DNA from: Streptomyces sp. Root1304
Lineage (GTDB): Bacteria > Actinomycetota > Actinomycetes > Streptomycetales > Streptomycetaceae
Direction of reading: 5' to 3'
Assembly (NCBI RefSeq): GCF_001426405.1
Contig: NZ_LMEP01000006.1
Location: forward strand, 133,814 to 182,610
Length of the DNA stretch: 48,797 nt
Shown here: positions 17,832 to 28,725 of the stretch, piece by piece
Position numbering within the stretch: the stretch's first letter is position 1
Layout: the number at the start of each line of letters is the position of its first letter
Translations under genes and position numbers: made by a program
The notes under the pieces: model-generated
Told to the model about the DNA's origin: nothing
Seen by the model: only the letters and a program-made list of their open reading frames with translations
Database searches by the model: none

Positions 17832-19043
17832 CTAAGTGAAGGCAAGACGCGAGGCCGGGCCCGCCGTCGGCAGCGCACTCTCCAAAAGGGTCGAATCGCC
17901 CATCTCGCTCAGCACGAGGGCCAGCGCGCCGAGCACCTCGGCGCGGCCGCCCAAGGCCCCCTGGACCAGCGACAGCTGCCGGGCGGCGCTGGGGATCGCG
18001 TACCGCGAGACGGAGTCCCTGATGGGCGTCAGGACCAGCTCCCCGGCCTCCGCGAGGTCGCCGCCGAGCACCACCCGGCTCGGGTTCAGGAGGTTGCACA
18101 GGTTGGCGATGCCGCTGCCGATGTGCCGCCCGACGTCGGCGATCACCCGGCGGCAGCCGGGGTCGCCCTCCCGGGCCAGCCGGACGACCTTCTCCATGGT
18201 CAGATCCGGGCCGTGGCCCGGCTGGAGGAGCGGCAGCACGTACCGGGCCGCGGTGAAGGTCTCCAGGCAGCCCCGGTTGCCGCAGCGGCAGACCGGGCCC
18301 GACTCGTCGAGCGTGATGTGCCCGATCTCGCCCGCGGTGCCGCCGGGCCCCCGGTAGACCCGCCCGTCGATGACGAGCCCGGCGCCGACGCCGCTGGCCA
18401 CCTTGATGTACGCCAGGTCCTTGACGCCCCGCCCGCTCCCCCAGACCAGCTCGCCGAGCGCGCCGAGGTTGGCGTCGTTGTCGACGTGCACGGGGACGCC
18501 GAGCCGGCCGGACAGCTCCTCTGCGGGGTTGATGCCGCTCCAGCCCGGCAGGATCGAGGTCGACCCGAGGGTGCCGGAGGAGACGTCGATCGGTCCCGGT
18601 ACGCCGAGCCCGACGCCGATCACCTTGTCCCGGCCGATGCCGGTGGTCTCGATCAGCCGGTTGACCAGCTGTTCCGCCCGGTCGAAGCCCTCGGCGGCGG
18701 AGGCGTCCACGTCCAGCGGCTCCGCCTCCTCGGCGAGCACCTGGTGGGCCAGGTTGCCGACCGCGACCCGGAGGTGCGTATGGCCGAAGTCCACGCCGAT
18801 CACGATGCCCGCGTCGCCCGAGAGCGAGACGCTGCGCGCCCGCCGGCCGCCCGCCGAGGTGGGCGTGACGTCGACGGTGCCGCCGTCCTTCAGCTCCCGG
18901 ACGATGTTGGAGACCGTGGCGGCGGACAGGCCCGTCGACCGGGCGATCTCCGCCTGGGTGAGCGATCCGGCCATGCGCACCGCCCGGACGACCCGTTCGA
19001 GATTGGCCCTGTGCAGCGACGTCTGCGACCCCGGAGTCTCCAT
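17832..19043 (-). CDS. rok7B7: ROK-family transcriptional regulator
   Basis: Sugar-responsive repressor or activator of 403 residues. The N-terminal winged HTH (about 15-70, GSLTQAEIARSTGLSAATVSNIVRELKD) binds DNA. The ROK sugar-kinase-like domain begins with VIGVDFGHTHLRVAVG near 83. It contains VDNDANLGALGELVWG, the EIGH motif and the zinc motif CRCGNRGCLE, all intact. In S. coelicolor Rok7B7 is reported to affect xylose use, carbon catabolite repression and antibiotic production; the flanking xylFGH and ngcEFG operons match that locus. The frame opens 33 bp earlier, but the conserved sequence starts at METPGSQTSLHRANL, so I chose the ATG at 19043. Confidence 0.9.
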   Translation of the reverse strand: METPGSQTSLHRANLERVVRAVRMAGSLTQAEIARSTGLSAATVSNIVRELKDGGTVDVTPTSAGGRRARSVSLSGDAGIVIGVDFGHTHLRVAVGNLAHQVLAEEAEPLDVDASAAEGFDRAEQLVNRLIETTGIGRDKVIGVGLGVPGPIDVSSGTLGSTSILPGWSGINPAEELSGRLGVPVHVDNDANLGALGELVWGSGRGVKDLAYIKVASGVGAGLVIDGRVYRGPGGTAGEIGHITLDESGPVCRCGNRGCLETFTAARYVLPLLQPGHGPDLTMEKVVRLAREGDPGCRRVIADVGRHIGSGIANLCNLLNPSRVVLGGDLAEAGELVLTPIRDSVSRYAIPSAARQLSLVQGALGGRAEVLGALALVLSEMGDSTLLESALPTAGPASRLAFT

Positions 19044-19139
19044 CGACTCACTCACTCCCACCGTTTTCTCCAACATGTGAACTCTAAGGGGACGCTTTCG
19101 GCTTGCTCCCCGTCAAGACCTTGAGTGGCGGACGGTACG

Positions 19140-19156
19140 CGTCACACGGTGTGACG
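19140..19156. promoter_or_regulatory. 17-bp palindrome upstream of rok7B7
   Basis: CGTCACAC-G-GTGTGACG is perfectly symmetric and centred about 105 bp upstream of the rok7B7 start codon, next to the ngcG terminator. This is a candidate operator for rok7B7, possibly autoregulatory. No binding data are implied. Confidence 0.4.
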
Positions 19157-19161
19157 GAGCG

Positions 19162-19202
19162 CCGAAGGGCCCCCGGCGCGCGGTGCGCCGGGGGCCCTTC
19201 GG
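19162..19202 (-). terminator. Strong hairpin terminator of the ngcEFG operon
   Basis: A perfect 18-bp stem (CCGAAGGGCCCCCGGCGC and complement) with a 5-nt loop begins about 34 bp after the ngcG stop. Confidence 0.8.
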
Positions 19203-19235
19203 GCTCTGCGGGAGGGGCCTGCGGAGGCCCTGGGG

Positions 19236-20174
19236 TCACTTCACGGCGCCGGCGGTCAGACCGGCCACCACCTGCCGCTGGAAGATGATGTAGGCGGCGA
19301 GCACCGGGAGCATCGCCATCACGAGGCCGGCGAAGAGACCCGACCAGTCGCCCTTGTAACCCTGGCTGACGGCGAGCTGCACCAGGCCCTGCGAGAGCAC
19401 CTTCTTCTCCGGCTCGGTGTTGAGCACGGTCGGCAGCAGGTACTGGTTCCACTGCCCGAGGAAGTTGAAGATGCCGACGCTGATGAGGCCCGGCTTGGCC
19501 ATCGGCAGCATCACCTGGAAGAAGGTCCGGGTGTGCGAGGCGCCGTCCACGAAGGCCGCTTCCGCGACCGAGGTCGGCAGGGTGCGGAAGAAGGCCGTGA
19601 GGAAGAAGACGGTGAACGGCAGCGAGTACGCGATGTAGACCAGGATCAGGCCGTGCAGCGTGTTGAGCAGGGCCATGTTCTGCATGACGTAGAACAGCGG
19701 CACGAGCGCCAGGATGATCGGGAAGCTCATCCCGCCGATGAAGAGGAAGTAGATGAAGCGGCTGCCCGGGAAGTCGAAGCGGGCCAGCACGTAGGCCGCC
19801 ATCGAGCCGAGGAGCAGGGTGCCGATGAGCGAGCCGCCGACCACCAGGATCGTGTTCAGGAAGTAGTCGCTCATGTGCGCTTCGGTCCAGGCGCGCGACC
19901 AGTTCTCGAAGTGCAGCTTGTCGGGCAGCGACCACGGCGAGGTGAAGATCGCCTTGTCGGTCTTGAAGGAGGTCATGACCGCCCAGAGCAGCGGTGTGAC
20001 GACCATGATCGCCCAGATGATCAGGACGCCGTGCGAGAAGACGTTGAGGGTCGCGCCCTCGCTCTTGGACTCCTTGCGGGGCGCGGGCGCCGTGGTCTTG
20101 GTGACCGCGGGCCCGGGGCCGCCGGGCCCGCCGGGGGTCTCGACGCCGGTGGTGGCAGTGTCGGTCGTCTTCAT
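19236..20174 (-). CDS. ngcG: Carbohydrate ABC transporter permease, chito-oligosaccharide type
   Basis: Inner-membrane permease of 312 residues of the MalG class. An N-terminal cytoplasmic stretch rich in Thr, Gly and Pro precedes six hydrophobic segments. The cytoplasmic EAA loop reads EAAFVDGASHTRTFFQVMLP and contacts the ATPase. The start overlaps the ngcF stop by 1 bp (TGATG). No ATPase gene is present in the operon, as usual for Streptomyces sugar importers that share MsiK. The ngc identity comes from order and synteny with SCO6005-6007, reported to import N,N'-diacetylchitobiose. Confidence 0.87.
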   Translation of the reverse strand: MKTTDTATTGVETPGGPGGPGPAVTKTTAPAPRKESKSEGATLNVFSHGVLIIWAIMVVTPLLWAVMTSFKTDKAIFTSPWSLPDKLHFENWSRAWTEAHMSDYFLNTILVVGGSLIGTLLLGSMAAYVLARFDFPGSRFIYFLFIGGMSFPIILALVPLFYVMQNMALLNTLHGLILVYIAYSLPFTVFFLTAFFRTLPTSVAEAAFVDGASHTRTFFQVMLPMAKPGLISVGIFNFLGQWNQYLLPTVLNTEPEKKVLSQGLVQLAVSQGYKGDWSGLFAGLVMAMLPVLAAYIIFQRQVVAGLTAGAVK

Positions 20175-21103
20175 CAGAACTCCAGCCGCTCGCGCCGGCC
20201 CAGCTTCGTCACGACGGCCGCGAAGGCCAGGGTGAGGACGAGGAGCGCGACACCGATGGTCGTTGCGTAGGCGGCCTGACCGTCCCGGAACGCCTTCTGG
20301 TAGACGTACAGCGGAAGGACGATGGTGGAGTAGTCGGGCCCGCCGCCGGAGGGGCCGACGGTCATGATCTGGACCACGGCGAAGGATTCCGCGCCGAGCG
20401 CGAGGATGCCCATGTAGATCCAGCCGGACTGCACGGTGTCCCAGAGCAGCGGCAGCGTGATCTTGAAGAACGTGGTGAACCGGCTGGCGCCGTCGAGCAG
20501 GGCCGCCTCGTAGAAGTCCCGCGGAATGGATGCCATGCCGGCCGAGAAGAGGACGACGAAGAATCCGACGGTGGACCAGACGAGAACCACCATCACGCAG
20601 ATGAGGGCGAGGTCCGGATCGCCGAGCCAGTCGGGCTGGATGCTGCCGAGACCGACACCCTTCAAAACGGAATTGATGGCTCCGCTATTGGGGTTGTACG
20701 CGAACTGGAAGAGCAGCGCCACGATCGCGATCGACAGCACCTGCGGGAAGAAATAGACGATCTTGTAGAAAGACGATCCGCGCACACCCGCGATGGCGGC
20801 GCCCCTCCGGCGCCGACCGCCGACATTCAGCATGAAGGCGAAGAAGAGCGCGAGGCCGACGGTCACCAGCGGCAGCACCAGCGCGAGGATCAGACTGTGC
20901 TGGAACGACTTCCAGAAGATCTCGTCGTCCAGCATCCGGCTGTAGTTGTCGAATCCGACCATCCCGAATTCGGGACTCAGTCCGGTCCAGTCCGTGAACG
21001 AGTAGTAGATCGACTGGATGAACGGCCAGATGACGAAGAGCGCGTAGAGCGCGAGGGGGGCCGCCAGGAACCCCACGATGAAACGGTACTTGCCGTGTTG
21101 CAT
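20174..21103 (-). CDS. ngcF: Carbohydrate ABC transporter permease, chito-oligosaccharide type
   Basis: MalF-class permease partner of NgcG, 309 residues with six predicted helices (first one FIVGFLAAPLALYALFVIWPF). The EAA loop is EAALLDGASRFTTFFKITLPLL. The open frame continues upstream, but the added 65 residues are Arg/Ser/Thr-rich shadow sequence, so the ATG at 21103 is used. The 106-bp gap to ngcE holds a hairpin (10-bp arms at 21162-21171 and 21191-21200) that may reduce expression of the permeases below that of the binding protein. Confidence 0.87.
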   Translation of the reverse strand: MQHGKYRFIVGFLAAPLALYALFVIWPFIQSIYYSFTDWTGLSPEFGMVGFDNYSRMLDDEIFWKSFQHSLILALVLPLVTVGLALFFAFMLNVGGRRRRGAAIAGVRGSSFYKIVYFFPQVLSIAIVALLFQFAYNPNSGAINSVLKGVGLGSIQPDWLGDPDLALICVMVVLVWSTVGFFVVLFSAGMASIPRDFYEAALLDGASRFTTFFKITLPLLWDTVQSGWIYMGILALGAESFAVVQIMTVGPSGGGPDYSTIVLPLYVYQKAFRDGQAAYATTIGVALLVLTLAFAAVVTKLGRRERLEF

Positions 21104-21161
21104 TCCTACCGACCCCGATCTTTCCCACGCCAGGCGCGCCGCTGCTGCCGCGCGCGAAGTG

Positions 21162-21200
21162 GCCGGGGCCCGCTCCCGGTCGGCGGGAAGGGGCCCCGGC
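21162..21200 (-). other. Intercistronic hairpin between ngcE and ngcF
   Basis: Arms GCCGGGGCCC and complement with a 19-nt loop lie just after the ngcE stop codon. The position suits a partial terminator or 3' mRNA stabiliser, parallel to the hairpins after xylF. Confidence 0.5.
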
Positions 21201-21209
21201 ACTGTTCCA

Positions 21210-22652
21210 CTAGTGCTTGTAGTGCTTGATCGAGGAGTCCTTGGCCGCCTCGTCGGCGTACTTCTGGATCTTCTTGATCGTCTCGGCCGGGGTCGCACGG
21301 CCGGCCATCATCTCGCCGATGCCCGCGACGCCGATCTTCTCCTTCTGGAGGGCGACGTACCAGTCCTGCAGGCGCGGGTTGACGACGTTCTGGCCGGCCT
21401 TCGCCAGGGCCGCCACACCGGACTTGAGGCCCGGGGACAGCTCGATGCCGTCGGTGCCGCCGTTGAGGGCGGTCAGCGACTTCACGGACTGCGTGAAGTT
21501 CTTGGAGGAGGCCTCGCTGAGCATGATGCGCAGCTGCTCCATGCCGCCCTCGGCGTTGGCCGCCTTCGCGGGGACGATGAAGGGCTCGCCGCCGGCCGCC
21601 CAGATGGTGCCGAACGGCATCTTGTCCGAGGCGTCGATGCCGGTCGGGGCGTTGACCGACAGGCCGAAGTCGGCCGGCATGGTCTTCGCGGCCTCGTTCT
21701 CGACCCAGGAGCCGTTCGGGATGAACAGCGCCTTGCCCTCGGTCCAGGCGGTCTGCGACTGGATGTGGTCGAGGCCGGGCGTGCCCTTGAGGATGTAGCC
21801 CTTCTGGACGAGCTCGTAGTACGCCTCGAAGCAGGCCTTGACCGCCGGGTGCTCCCAGGCCTTCGGCTCCAGGTTGTCGATGGCGTCCAGGACCTCGCGC
21901 CCGCCGACCTTGCCGATCATCGGGTAGAGCGAGAAGGGGACGTAATACGGGTGCTTGCCCGCGTACGTCCAGCCGGCGATGCCCTTCTTCTTGGCCTTCT
22001 CGCAGACGGCCAGCATCTCGTCCCAGGTCTCCGGGTACTTCGCGTCGAGCGAGTCGAGGAGCTTCTGCGAGTACCAGACGCCGTAGACGGTGTAGGCGTA
22101 GTTGAGGATCCAGCACTGCTCGCCGTCGAACTGGCCCATCTCGACGATGCCGGGCCGCAGGGTGTCACGGACCTTCTTGGACGGGTCGTCGAGGGACGGC
22201 GCGTCGAGGAGCGGGGTGAGGTCCGCGAGCTGCTTCTGGCCGACGAGGACACCCATGTCCATCTGCTCGGCGCCCGAGTTGTCGATGAGGTCCGGCGGGT
22301 TGCCGCCGTTGAAGCGGGGCTGGAGCGTGGTGGTGATCTTCTGGGTCGGGGTGAACTTGACCTTCGCCTTGGGGTAATTGGTCTCGTAGACCTTGACCGC
22401 GTCCTTGGCGTACTGCTGTCCGAATCCGCCGTCGAAGAGGACGAAATCGAGCGGAGCCGACTCGTTCACCCCGAGCGGGTTCTTATCGGACTTCGTGCCC
22501 TTCTCGACCTTTCCGTTGCCACCGCTGTCACTGCTCGCACAGGCGGAGAGGAAGCCCATCGTCGGTACGGAGATCAGACCGATAGCGGCAGAACGCTTGA
22601 TCAGATCGCGACGGCCAAGGCCCTCATTGGTGTGTGCGGAGGTGGATCCCAT
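21210..22652 (-). CDS. ngcE: Substrate-binding lipoprotein for N-acetylglucosamine/chitobiose
   Basis: Solute receptor of 480 residues at the outer face of the membrane. The N-terminus has a twin-arginine motif (GRRDLIKR, residues 13-20), a hydrophobic stretch and a lipobox (FLSAC, Cys38), so it is probably a Tat-exported lipoprotein. The mature part is a large extracellular binding protein (SBP family 1), with conserved DFVLFDGGFGQQYAKDAVKVYE and FIPNGSWVENEAAKTMP. The frame opens with a TTG, but the ATG at 22652 has AGGA 7 nt upstream. It leads the ngcEFG operon, with a dre-like DasR site in its promoter region. Confidence 0.9.
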   Translation of the reverse strand: MGSTSAHTNEGLGRRDLIKRSAAIGLISVPTMGFLSACASSDSGGNGKVEKGTKSDKNPLGVNESAPLDFVLFDGGFGQQYAKDAVKVYETNYPKAKVKFTPTQKITTTLQPRFNGGNPPDLIDNSGAEQMDMGVLVGQKQLADLTPLLDAPSLDDPSKKVRDTLRPGIVEMGQFDGEQCWILNYAYTVYGVWYSQKLLDSLDAKYPETWDEMLAVCEKAKKKGIAGWTYAGKHPYYVPFSLYPMIGKVGGREVLDAIDNLEPKAWEHPAVKACFEAYYELVQKGYILKGTPGLDHIQSQTAWTEGKALFIPNGSWVENEAAKTMPADFGLSVNAPTGIDASDKMPFGTIWAAGGEPFIVPAKAANAEGGMEQLRIMLSEASSKNFTQSVKSLTALNGGTDGIELSPGLKSGVAALAKAGQNVVNPRLQDWYVALQKEKIGVAGIGEMMAGRATPAETIKKIQKYADEAAKDSSIKHYKH

Positions 22653-22803
22653 GCTCAAGTCCTCGCCTTCATTCAGGACTCAGGCGGTGTACCGGTCGCC
22701 CGTACTCTCGCCACAGGCGAAGGGCCCCGCCACCGCGGTCATTTGCAGCCGGGTCGTGCAGGCGTCGGGCCGTCGTGTGATGGAAACGACTGGCTGGACG
22801 CCG

Positions 22804-22819
22804 ACAGGTATAGTCCACT
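22804..22819. promoter_or_regulatory. Candidate dre (DasR-binding) site upstream of ngcE
   Basis: ACAGGTATAGTCCACT matches the DasR consensus ACTGGTCTAGACCACT, as I remember it, at 13 of 16 positions. It lies 152 bp upstream of the ngcE start codon. DasR is the GntR-family regulator that represses aminosugar and chitin uptake genes until glucosamine-6-phosphate is available, which fits the transporter downstream. Confidence 0.55.
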
Positions 22820-23102
22820 TCCCTTCACCGGAGCAAGATCGTAAGCAGGTTTCGGCGGCCATCTTTCCCGAGTTGAGACCTCCGGGATAAGCAGGCGCGA
22901 TCTGCGGCGTTTCGTCCAAGCATTGGCTTCGCAACACCCTTGACAGCACCTCGGAACTACCCGTACTGGAGGCGCGACACGGCACTTTCACCCGCACGAG
23001 AACACGAACGAGGCAAAGCGGGCATCCAGCCGGGATCGAAACAGTTGTGTCACAGACCCCCCGCCCGGTGAAGGTTGTGTAAGGACGATCCGGGATCATA
23101 GG

Positions 23103-23146
23103 GGTCCCACCGCTTCCCTCCCTCGTGACGGACGCGCGGTGGGACC
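23103..23146 (+). promoter_or_regulatory. Inverted repeat upstream of the FG-GAP gene
   Basis: Arms GGTCCCACCGC (23103-23113) and complement (23136-23146) with a 22-nt loop end 31 bp before the start codon. It is either a 5' UTR stem-loop or an operator. Confidence 0.4.
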
Positions 23147-23177
23147 TGCCTCATTCCACTCGGATCTGGAGTACTAC

Positions 23178-24098
23178 GTGGCCAAGTCTTCTGGCCTGAA
23201 GCGCACGGGCATCCTGTCCCGCGTCACCGTCGCTGCGATAACCGCTGCCCTCGTGGGCACCACCACGGCCGCGGTGGCGGCCGACGCGCCGCAGCGTTCC
23301 GCACAGTCCGCCACCACCGAGTCGGCGCCGCGCGCCGGCGCGTTCGCCGCGACGACCGCAACGGTCGCGACGCCCGCCAACTCGCTGTACGGCGCCACCA
23401 ACTACGGCAACCTGTACCGCTACGACCTCGACGGCAACGGCGGCTTCAAGGCCGCCGTGTCGAGCGGCTCCGGCTGGCAGTACAGCAAGTTCATCACCCA
23501 GGCGGACCAGAACTCGGACGGCCGCTCCGACGGCCTCTGGTACGTCGAGAACAACCGTCTCGCGTACATGAAGTTCAGCAGCACCCCGCGTGACATCGGC
23601 GGCGGCTGGGGCGTGTACAACCGCGTCTTCTCCGCCGGCAACAACGGCGGCGCGGCCGCGGACGACCTGATCGCCCGCGACAGCGCCGGCGTGCTGTACC
23701 TGTACCTGGGTTACGGCAACGGCAACCTGGCGCCCCGCACCCGCATCGGTGGCGGCTGGCAGATCTACAACCAGATGACCGGCAAGGGCGACATGACGGG
23801 GGACGGCAAGGCCGACCTCATCACGCGTGACAACGCGGGCAACCTGTACCTCTTCAAGGGCACGGGCAACTACAAGATCCCGTTCGGCGGCCGCGCCAAG
23901 ATCGGCGCCGGCTTCCAGATCTACAACAGCCTGCTCTCCGTCGGTGACGTCAACTTCGACGGCAACGCGGACCTGCTGGCCCGTGACAGCGCCGGCGCGC
24001 TGTGGCTGTTCAAGGGCACGGGCAACGCCTCCTCGCCCTTCTTCGGCCGCGTGAAGGTCGGCTCGGGCGGCTGGAACGGCTTCCGCGCCATGTTCTAG
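23178..24098 (+). CDS. Secreted FG-GAP/VCBS repeat protein
   Basis: Extracellular protein of 306 residues of unknown target. A Sec signal peptide (about 40 residues, basic start KSSGLKRTG, hydrophobic core VAAITAALVGTTTAAVA, cleavage near AVAADA) is followed by a Thr/Ala-rich linker. From about residue 75 come repeats of roughly 50-55 residues with Ca2+-binding D-x-D-x-D-G loops (DQNSDGRSDGLWY, GDMTGDGKADLITRDNAGNLYL, GDVNFDGNADLLARDSAGALWL). These resemble the seven-bladed propeller of FG-GAP/tachylectin-2-like proteins. The GTG start has GGAG 8 nt upstream. There is no catalytic domain; a carbohydrate- or surface-binding role is inference only. Confidence 0.85.
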   Translation: MAKSSGLKRTGILSRVTVAAITAALVGTTTAAVAADAPQRSAQSATTESAPRAGAFAATTATVATPANSLYGATNYGNLYRYDLDGNGGFKAAVSSGSGWQYSKFITQADQNSDGRSDGLWYVENNRLAYMKFSSTPRDIGGGWGVYNRVFSAGNNGGAAADDLIARDSAGVLYLYLGYGNGNLAPRTRIGGGWQIYNQMTGKGDMTGDGKADLITRDNAGNLYLFKGTGNYKIPFGGRAKIGAGFQIYNSLLSVGDVNFDGNADLLARDSAGALWLFKGTGNASSPFFGRVKVGSGGWNGFRAMF

Positions 24099-24134
24099 TC
24101 GTGCCGCCCGGCCCTCCGGCCGGTGACACACGAG

Positions 24135-24168
24135 CGGGCCCCGCTCCTCTTCCGAGGAGCGGGGCCCG
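24135..24168. terminator. Bidirectional terminator between the FG-GAP gene and acnA
   Basis: A 15-bp perfect stem (CGGGCCCCGCTCCTC and complement) with a TTCC loop lies between convergent genes. TTTCGT follows it on the plus strand. Confidence 0.8.
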
Positions 24169-24193
24169 TTTCGTACGACCGGATCAGAGCGTG

Positions 24194-26977
<2,784 letters not shown>

Positions 26978-26988
26978 CTAAGGTAAGA

Positions 26989-27007
26989 CTTAGTTAGGCA
27001 AGCCTTA
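26989..27007. promoter_or_regulatory. Iron-box-like element upstream of acnA
   Basis: CTTAGTTAGGCAAGCCTTA matches the DmdR/IdeR consensus TTAGGTTAGSCTAACCTAA at about 13 of 19 positions when centred on the middle G. It is about 80-95 bp upstream of the acnA start. The match is imperfect, so the call is tentative. Confidence 0.35.
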
Positions 27008-27038
27008 CCGGGTGGGCGGCCATGGTGCGCCGTAAGCA

Positions 27039-27060
27039 GTTATCTCGATGTCGAGATAAC
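27039..27060. promoter_or_regulatory. 22-bp palindromic operator upstream of acnA
   Basis: GTTATCTCGA, a TG centre, then the exact complement. It is about 130 bp upstream of the acnA start. In S. coelicolor the MarR-family regulator TamR is reported to control the aconitase gene through palindromic sites, and this is the expected place. I cannot confirm that the sequence is the TamR operator. Confidence 0.5.
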
Positions 27061-27179
27061 TCTAGTGCATCCCCGCCGCCTGGTCATGCCCGGATCCCCC
27101 GAGCCGCGGGTGTGGCGGTGCCGGGTGGCCGTACCCGTTGGGGCGGTCGTCTCCGTCACGGCCTACGACCGGGGCGACG

Positions 27180-28070
27180 TCACTTCGTCGACTCCAGAAT
27201 GCGGTCGAGCGTCCGGCGCCCCATTCGACTCATCGTCGGATTGCTCTCGGCGTAGTACCAGACGAGCCCCATCGCCTGTTCGAACGCCCATGCCTTGCCG
27301 CGCTCCCACTCCAGATCGTCACAGGCCAGTGTCCGCCGGAGCACTTCCCGGGGGCCCGCCTGCAACAGGTGCCAGGCGCTGACCAGATCCAGCGCGGGGT
27401 CAGCCGGGCCGAATCCGCCGGTGTCGAGGACGCCGCCGAGCCGGTCTCCCGCGACGAGCACATTGCCGGGAATCAGGTCGCCGTGGCTCATCACGTCGGG
27501 ACTCGTGCGCGGCAGCTCCCGGAAGCGGCTCCACGATCGGCGCAGCCGGGGCACGTCGAGCAGCCCCTCACTCTCCTCGAAGCACTTCTCCATCCAGGCA
27601 TCGTGGTGAGCGAGAACGCCGCCGCGATTGTCACCGCCGAAAAGCCGACCCCGCGTCTCGGCTCCCCGCAGGGCCGCGATGAAGGCCGCAAGGTCCTCGG
27701 CGAAAGCGTCCGACCCACTCGGGTCGGCATCAAAGGCGACCGTTCCCGGCAGCCACGTCTGGACCGACCACGGCATGGGGTAACCCGCTCCAGGCTTTCC
27801 CAGGGCGACGGGTTCCGGAACGGGGAACCGAGACACCTGTGCCAGCTCCGCGCTCGCCCGGGCTTCCCGTTCCAGAACCGCCAGCGCCTCCGCGGCATCG
27901 GTCAGACGCAGCGGGAATCGCGCGGAGAGGTCGTCCCCGATGCGGAAGACGGCGTGGACCGTCCCGGTCGACGACAGGAGTCGGATCGCCTTGCCGCTCC
28001 ACTGAGGGAACTGTTCCTGGAGCAAGGTCGCAACGATGTCGGTGGTCACGTCCACTTGGTCATCGTGCAT
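27180..28070 (-). CDS. Aminoglycoside phosphotransferase-family (APH) kinase
   Basis: Small-molecule kinase of 296 residues with the eukaryotic-kinase-like APH fold. The Brenner motif is SHGDLIPGNVLV, with catalytic Asp198 and Asn203. GVLDTGGFGPADPALDL supplies the metal-binding Asp that corresponds to DFG. The N-terminal lobe (about 10-110) contains TVHAVFRIGDDLSARFPL. Such proteins phosphorylate aminoglycosides or macrolides, but many Streptomyces members have no known substrate. The ATG at 28070 is chosen over an upstream start because MEGPARLT looks unconserved. A resistance role should not be assumed. Confidence 0.8.
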   Translation of the reverse strand: MHDDQVDVTTDIVATLLQEQFPQWSGKAIRLLSSTGTVHAVFRIGDDLSARFPLRLTDAAEALAVLEREARASAELAQVSRFPVPEPVALGKPGAGYPMPWSVQTWLPGTVAFDADPSGSDAFAEDLAAFIAALRGAETRGRLFGGDNRGGVLAHHDAWMEKCFEESEGLLDVPRLRRSWSRFRELPRTSPDVMSHGDLIPGNVLVAGDRLGGVLDTGGFGPADPALDLVSAWHLLQAGPREVLRRTLACDDLEWERGKAWAFEQAMGLVWYYAESNPTMSRMGRRTLDRILESTK

Positions 28071-28317
28071 GGTCAATCTCGCAGGCCCTTCCACTGGTCC
28101 AGTTCGAAACGACGGAAGCAGTCCAGATCAACTGAGACGACAGCCAGTATTCAGACGCCGGGGTCCGGATCAACTGAGTTTCTTCGGCCACCCAGGTGTC
28201 TCGACCGTTCTGGTCGCCCCAGGTCACAGCCGCGGGGGAATCCGCCCGGCGCCGGCGAGGCACCCGTACGGCCGCCGACGCGTTGCCGGGGCCCCGGGGT
28301 CCGCCGACGATCGGAGC

Positions 28318-28674
28318 ATGTTCAGTGGCGCGCATGTGATCCTCTACACCCGGGACGCGGAGGCCGACCGCGCGTTCCTCAGGGACGTCTTCGGATTCGA
28401 GCACGTGGACGCCGGGGGCGGCTGGCTCGTCTTCCGGCTGCCGCCCGCCGAGATCGCCGTCCATCCCACGACGGACGAACCCCGGCACGAGGTCTACCTC
28501 ATGTGCGAGGACCTCACCCGGACCCTGACGGAGCTGGAGGACCGGGGCGCCGAGATCTCACGCGCCATCACCGAGCAGCGCTGGGGCCTGCTCGCGGCCG
28601 TACGGCTGCCGAGCGGCACCGAACTCCCCCTGTACGAACCGCATCACCCCACCGCGCACGACCTCTCACCCTGA
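28318..28674 (+). CDS. VOC (glyoxalase/bleomycin-resistance) family protein
   Basis: 118-residue protein with the beta-alpha-beta-beta-beta vicinal-oxygen-chelate fold: VILYTRDAEADRAFLRDVFGFEHVDAGGGWLVF, then a second module HEVYLMCEDLTRTLTELEDRGAEI. Members are metal-dependent lyases, dioxygenases or drug-binding proteins; the substrate is unknown here. GGAG lies close before the ATG at 28318. The frame is open upstream without conserved sequence. The gene lies 51 bp from murA on the same strand and may be co-transcribed. Confidence 0.75.
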   Translation: MFSGAHVILYTRDAEADRAFLRDVFGFEHVDAGGGWLVFRLPPAEIAVHPTTDEPRHEVYLMCEDLTRTLTELEDRGAEISRAITEQRWGLLAAVRLPSGTELPLYEPHHPTAHDLSP

Positions 28675-28698
28675 CGGCCCACCCCAACGGCGAGCCTC

Positions 28699-28714
28699 AT
28701 CTCATATCTGAGAT
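28699..28714. promoter_or_regulatory. Inverted repeat just upstream of the XRE-MurA gene
   Basis: ATCTCA-TATC-TGAGAT lies 11 bp before the start codon. It shares the ATCTC/GAGAT half-site look of the palindrome upstream of acnA. It is a plausible operator, perhaps for the gene's own XRE domain. Confidence 0.4.
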
Positions 28715-28725
28715 AACGTGACGCC

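Larger units (their letters stand above)
22653..23177. promoter_or_regulatory. Divergent promoter region between ngcE and the FG-GAP gene
   Basis: 525 bp without a coding region. It holds the dre-like site near 22,811 on the ngcE side and an inverted repeat at 23103-23146 on the other side. Base composition is less GC-rich than the genes. I see no small ORF with convincing codon use and no recognisable riboswitch. Confidence 0.6.

Noticed and set aside
22653..23177. Riboswitch (c-di-AMP ydaO type) upstream of the secreted protein
   Set aside because: I looked for the conserved ydaO segments and did not find them; only a simple inverted repeat is present.
27180..28070. Dedicated aminoglycoside-resistance gene
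   Set aside because: The APH fold is clear, but such kinases have many substrates and nothing nearby suggests antibiotic resistance.
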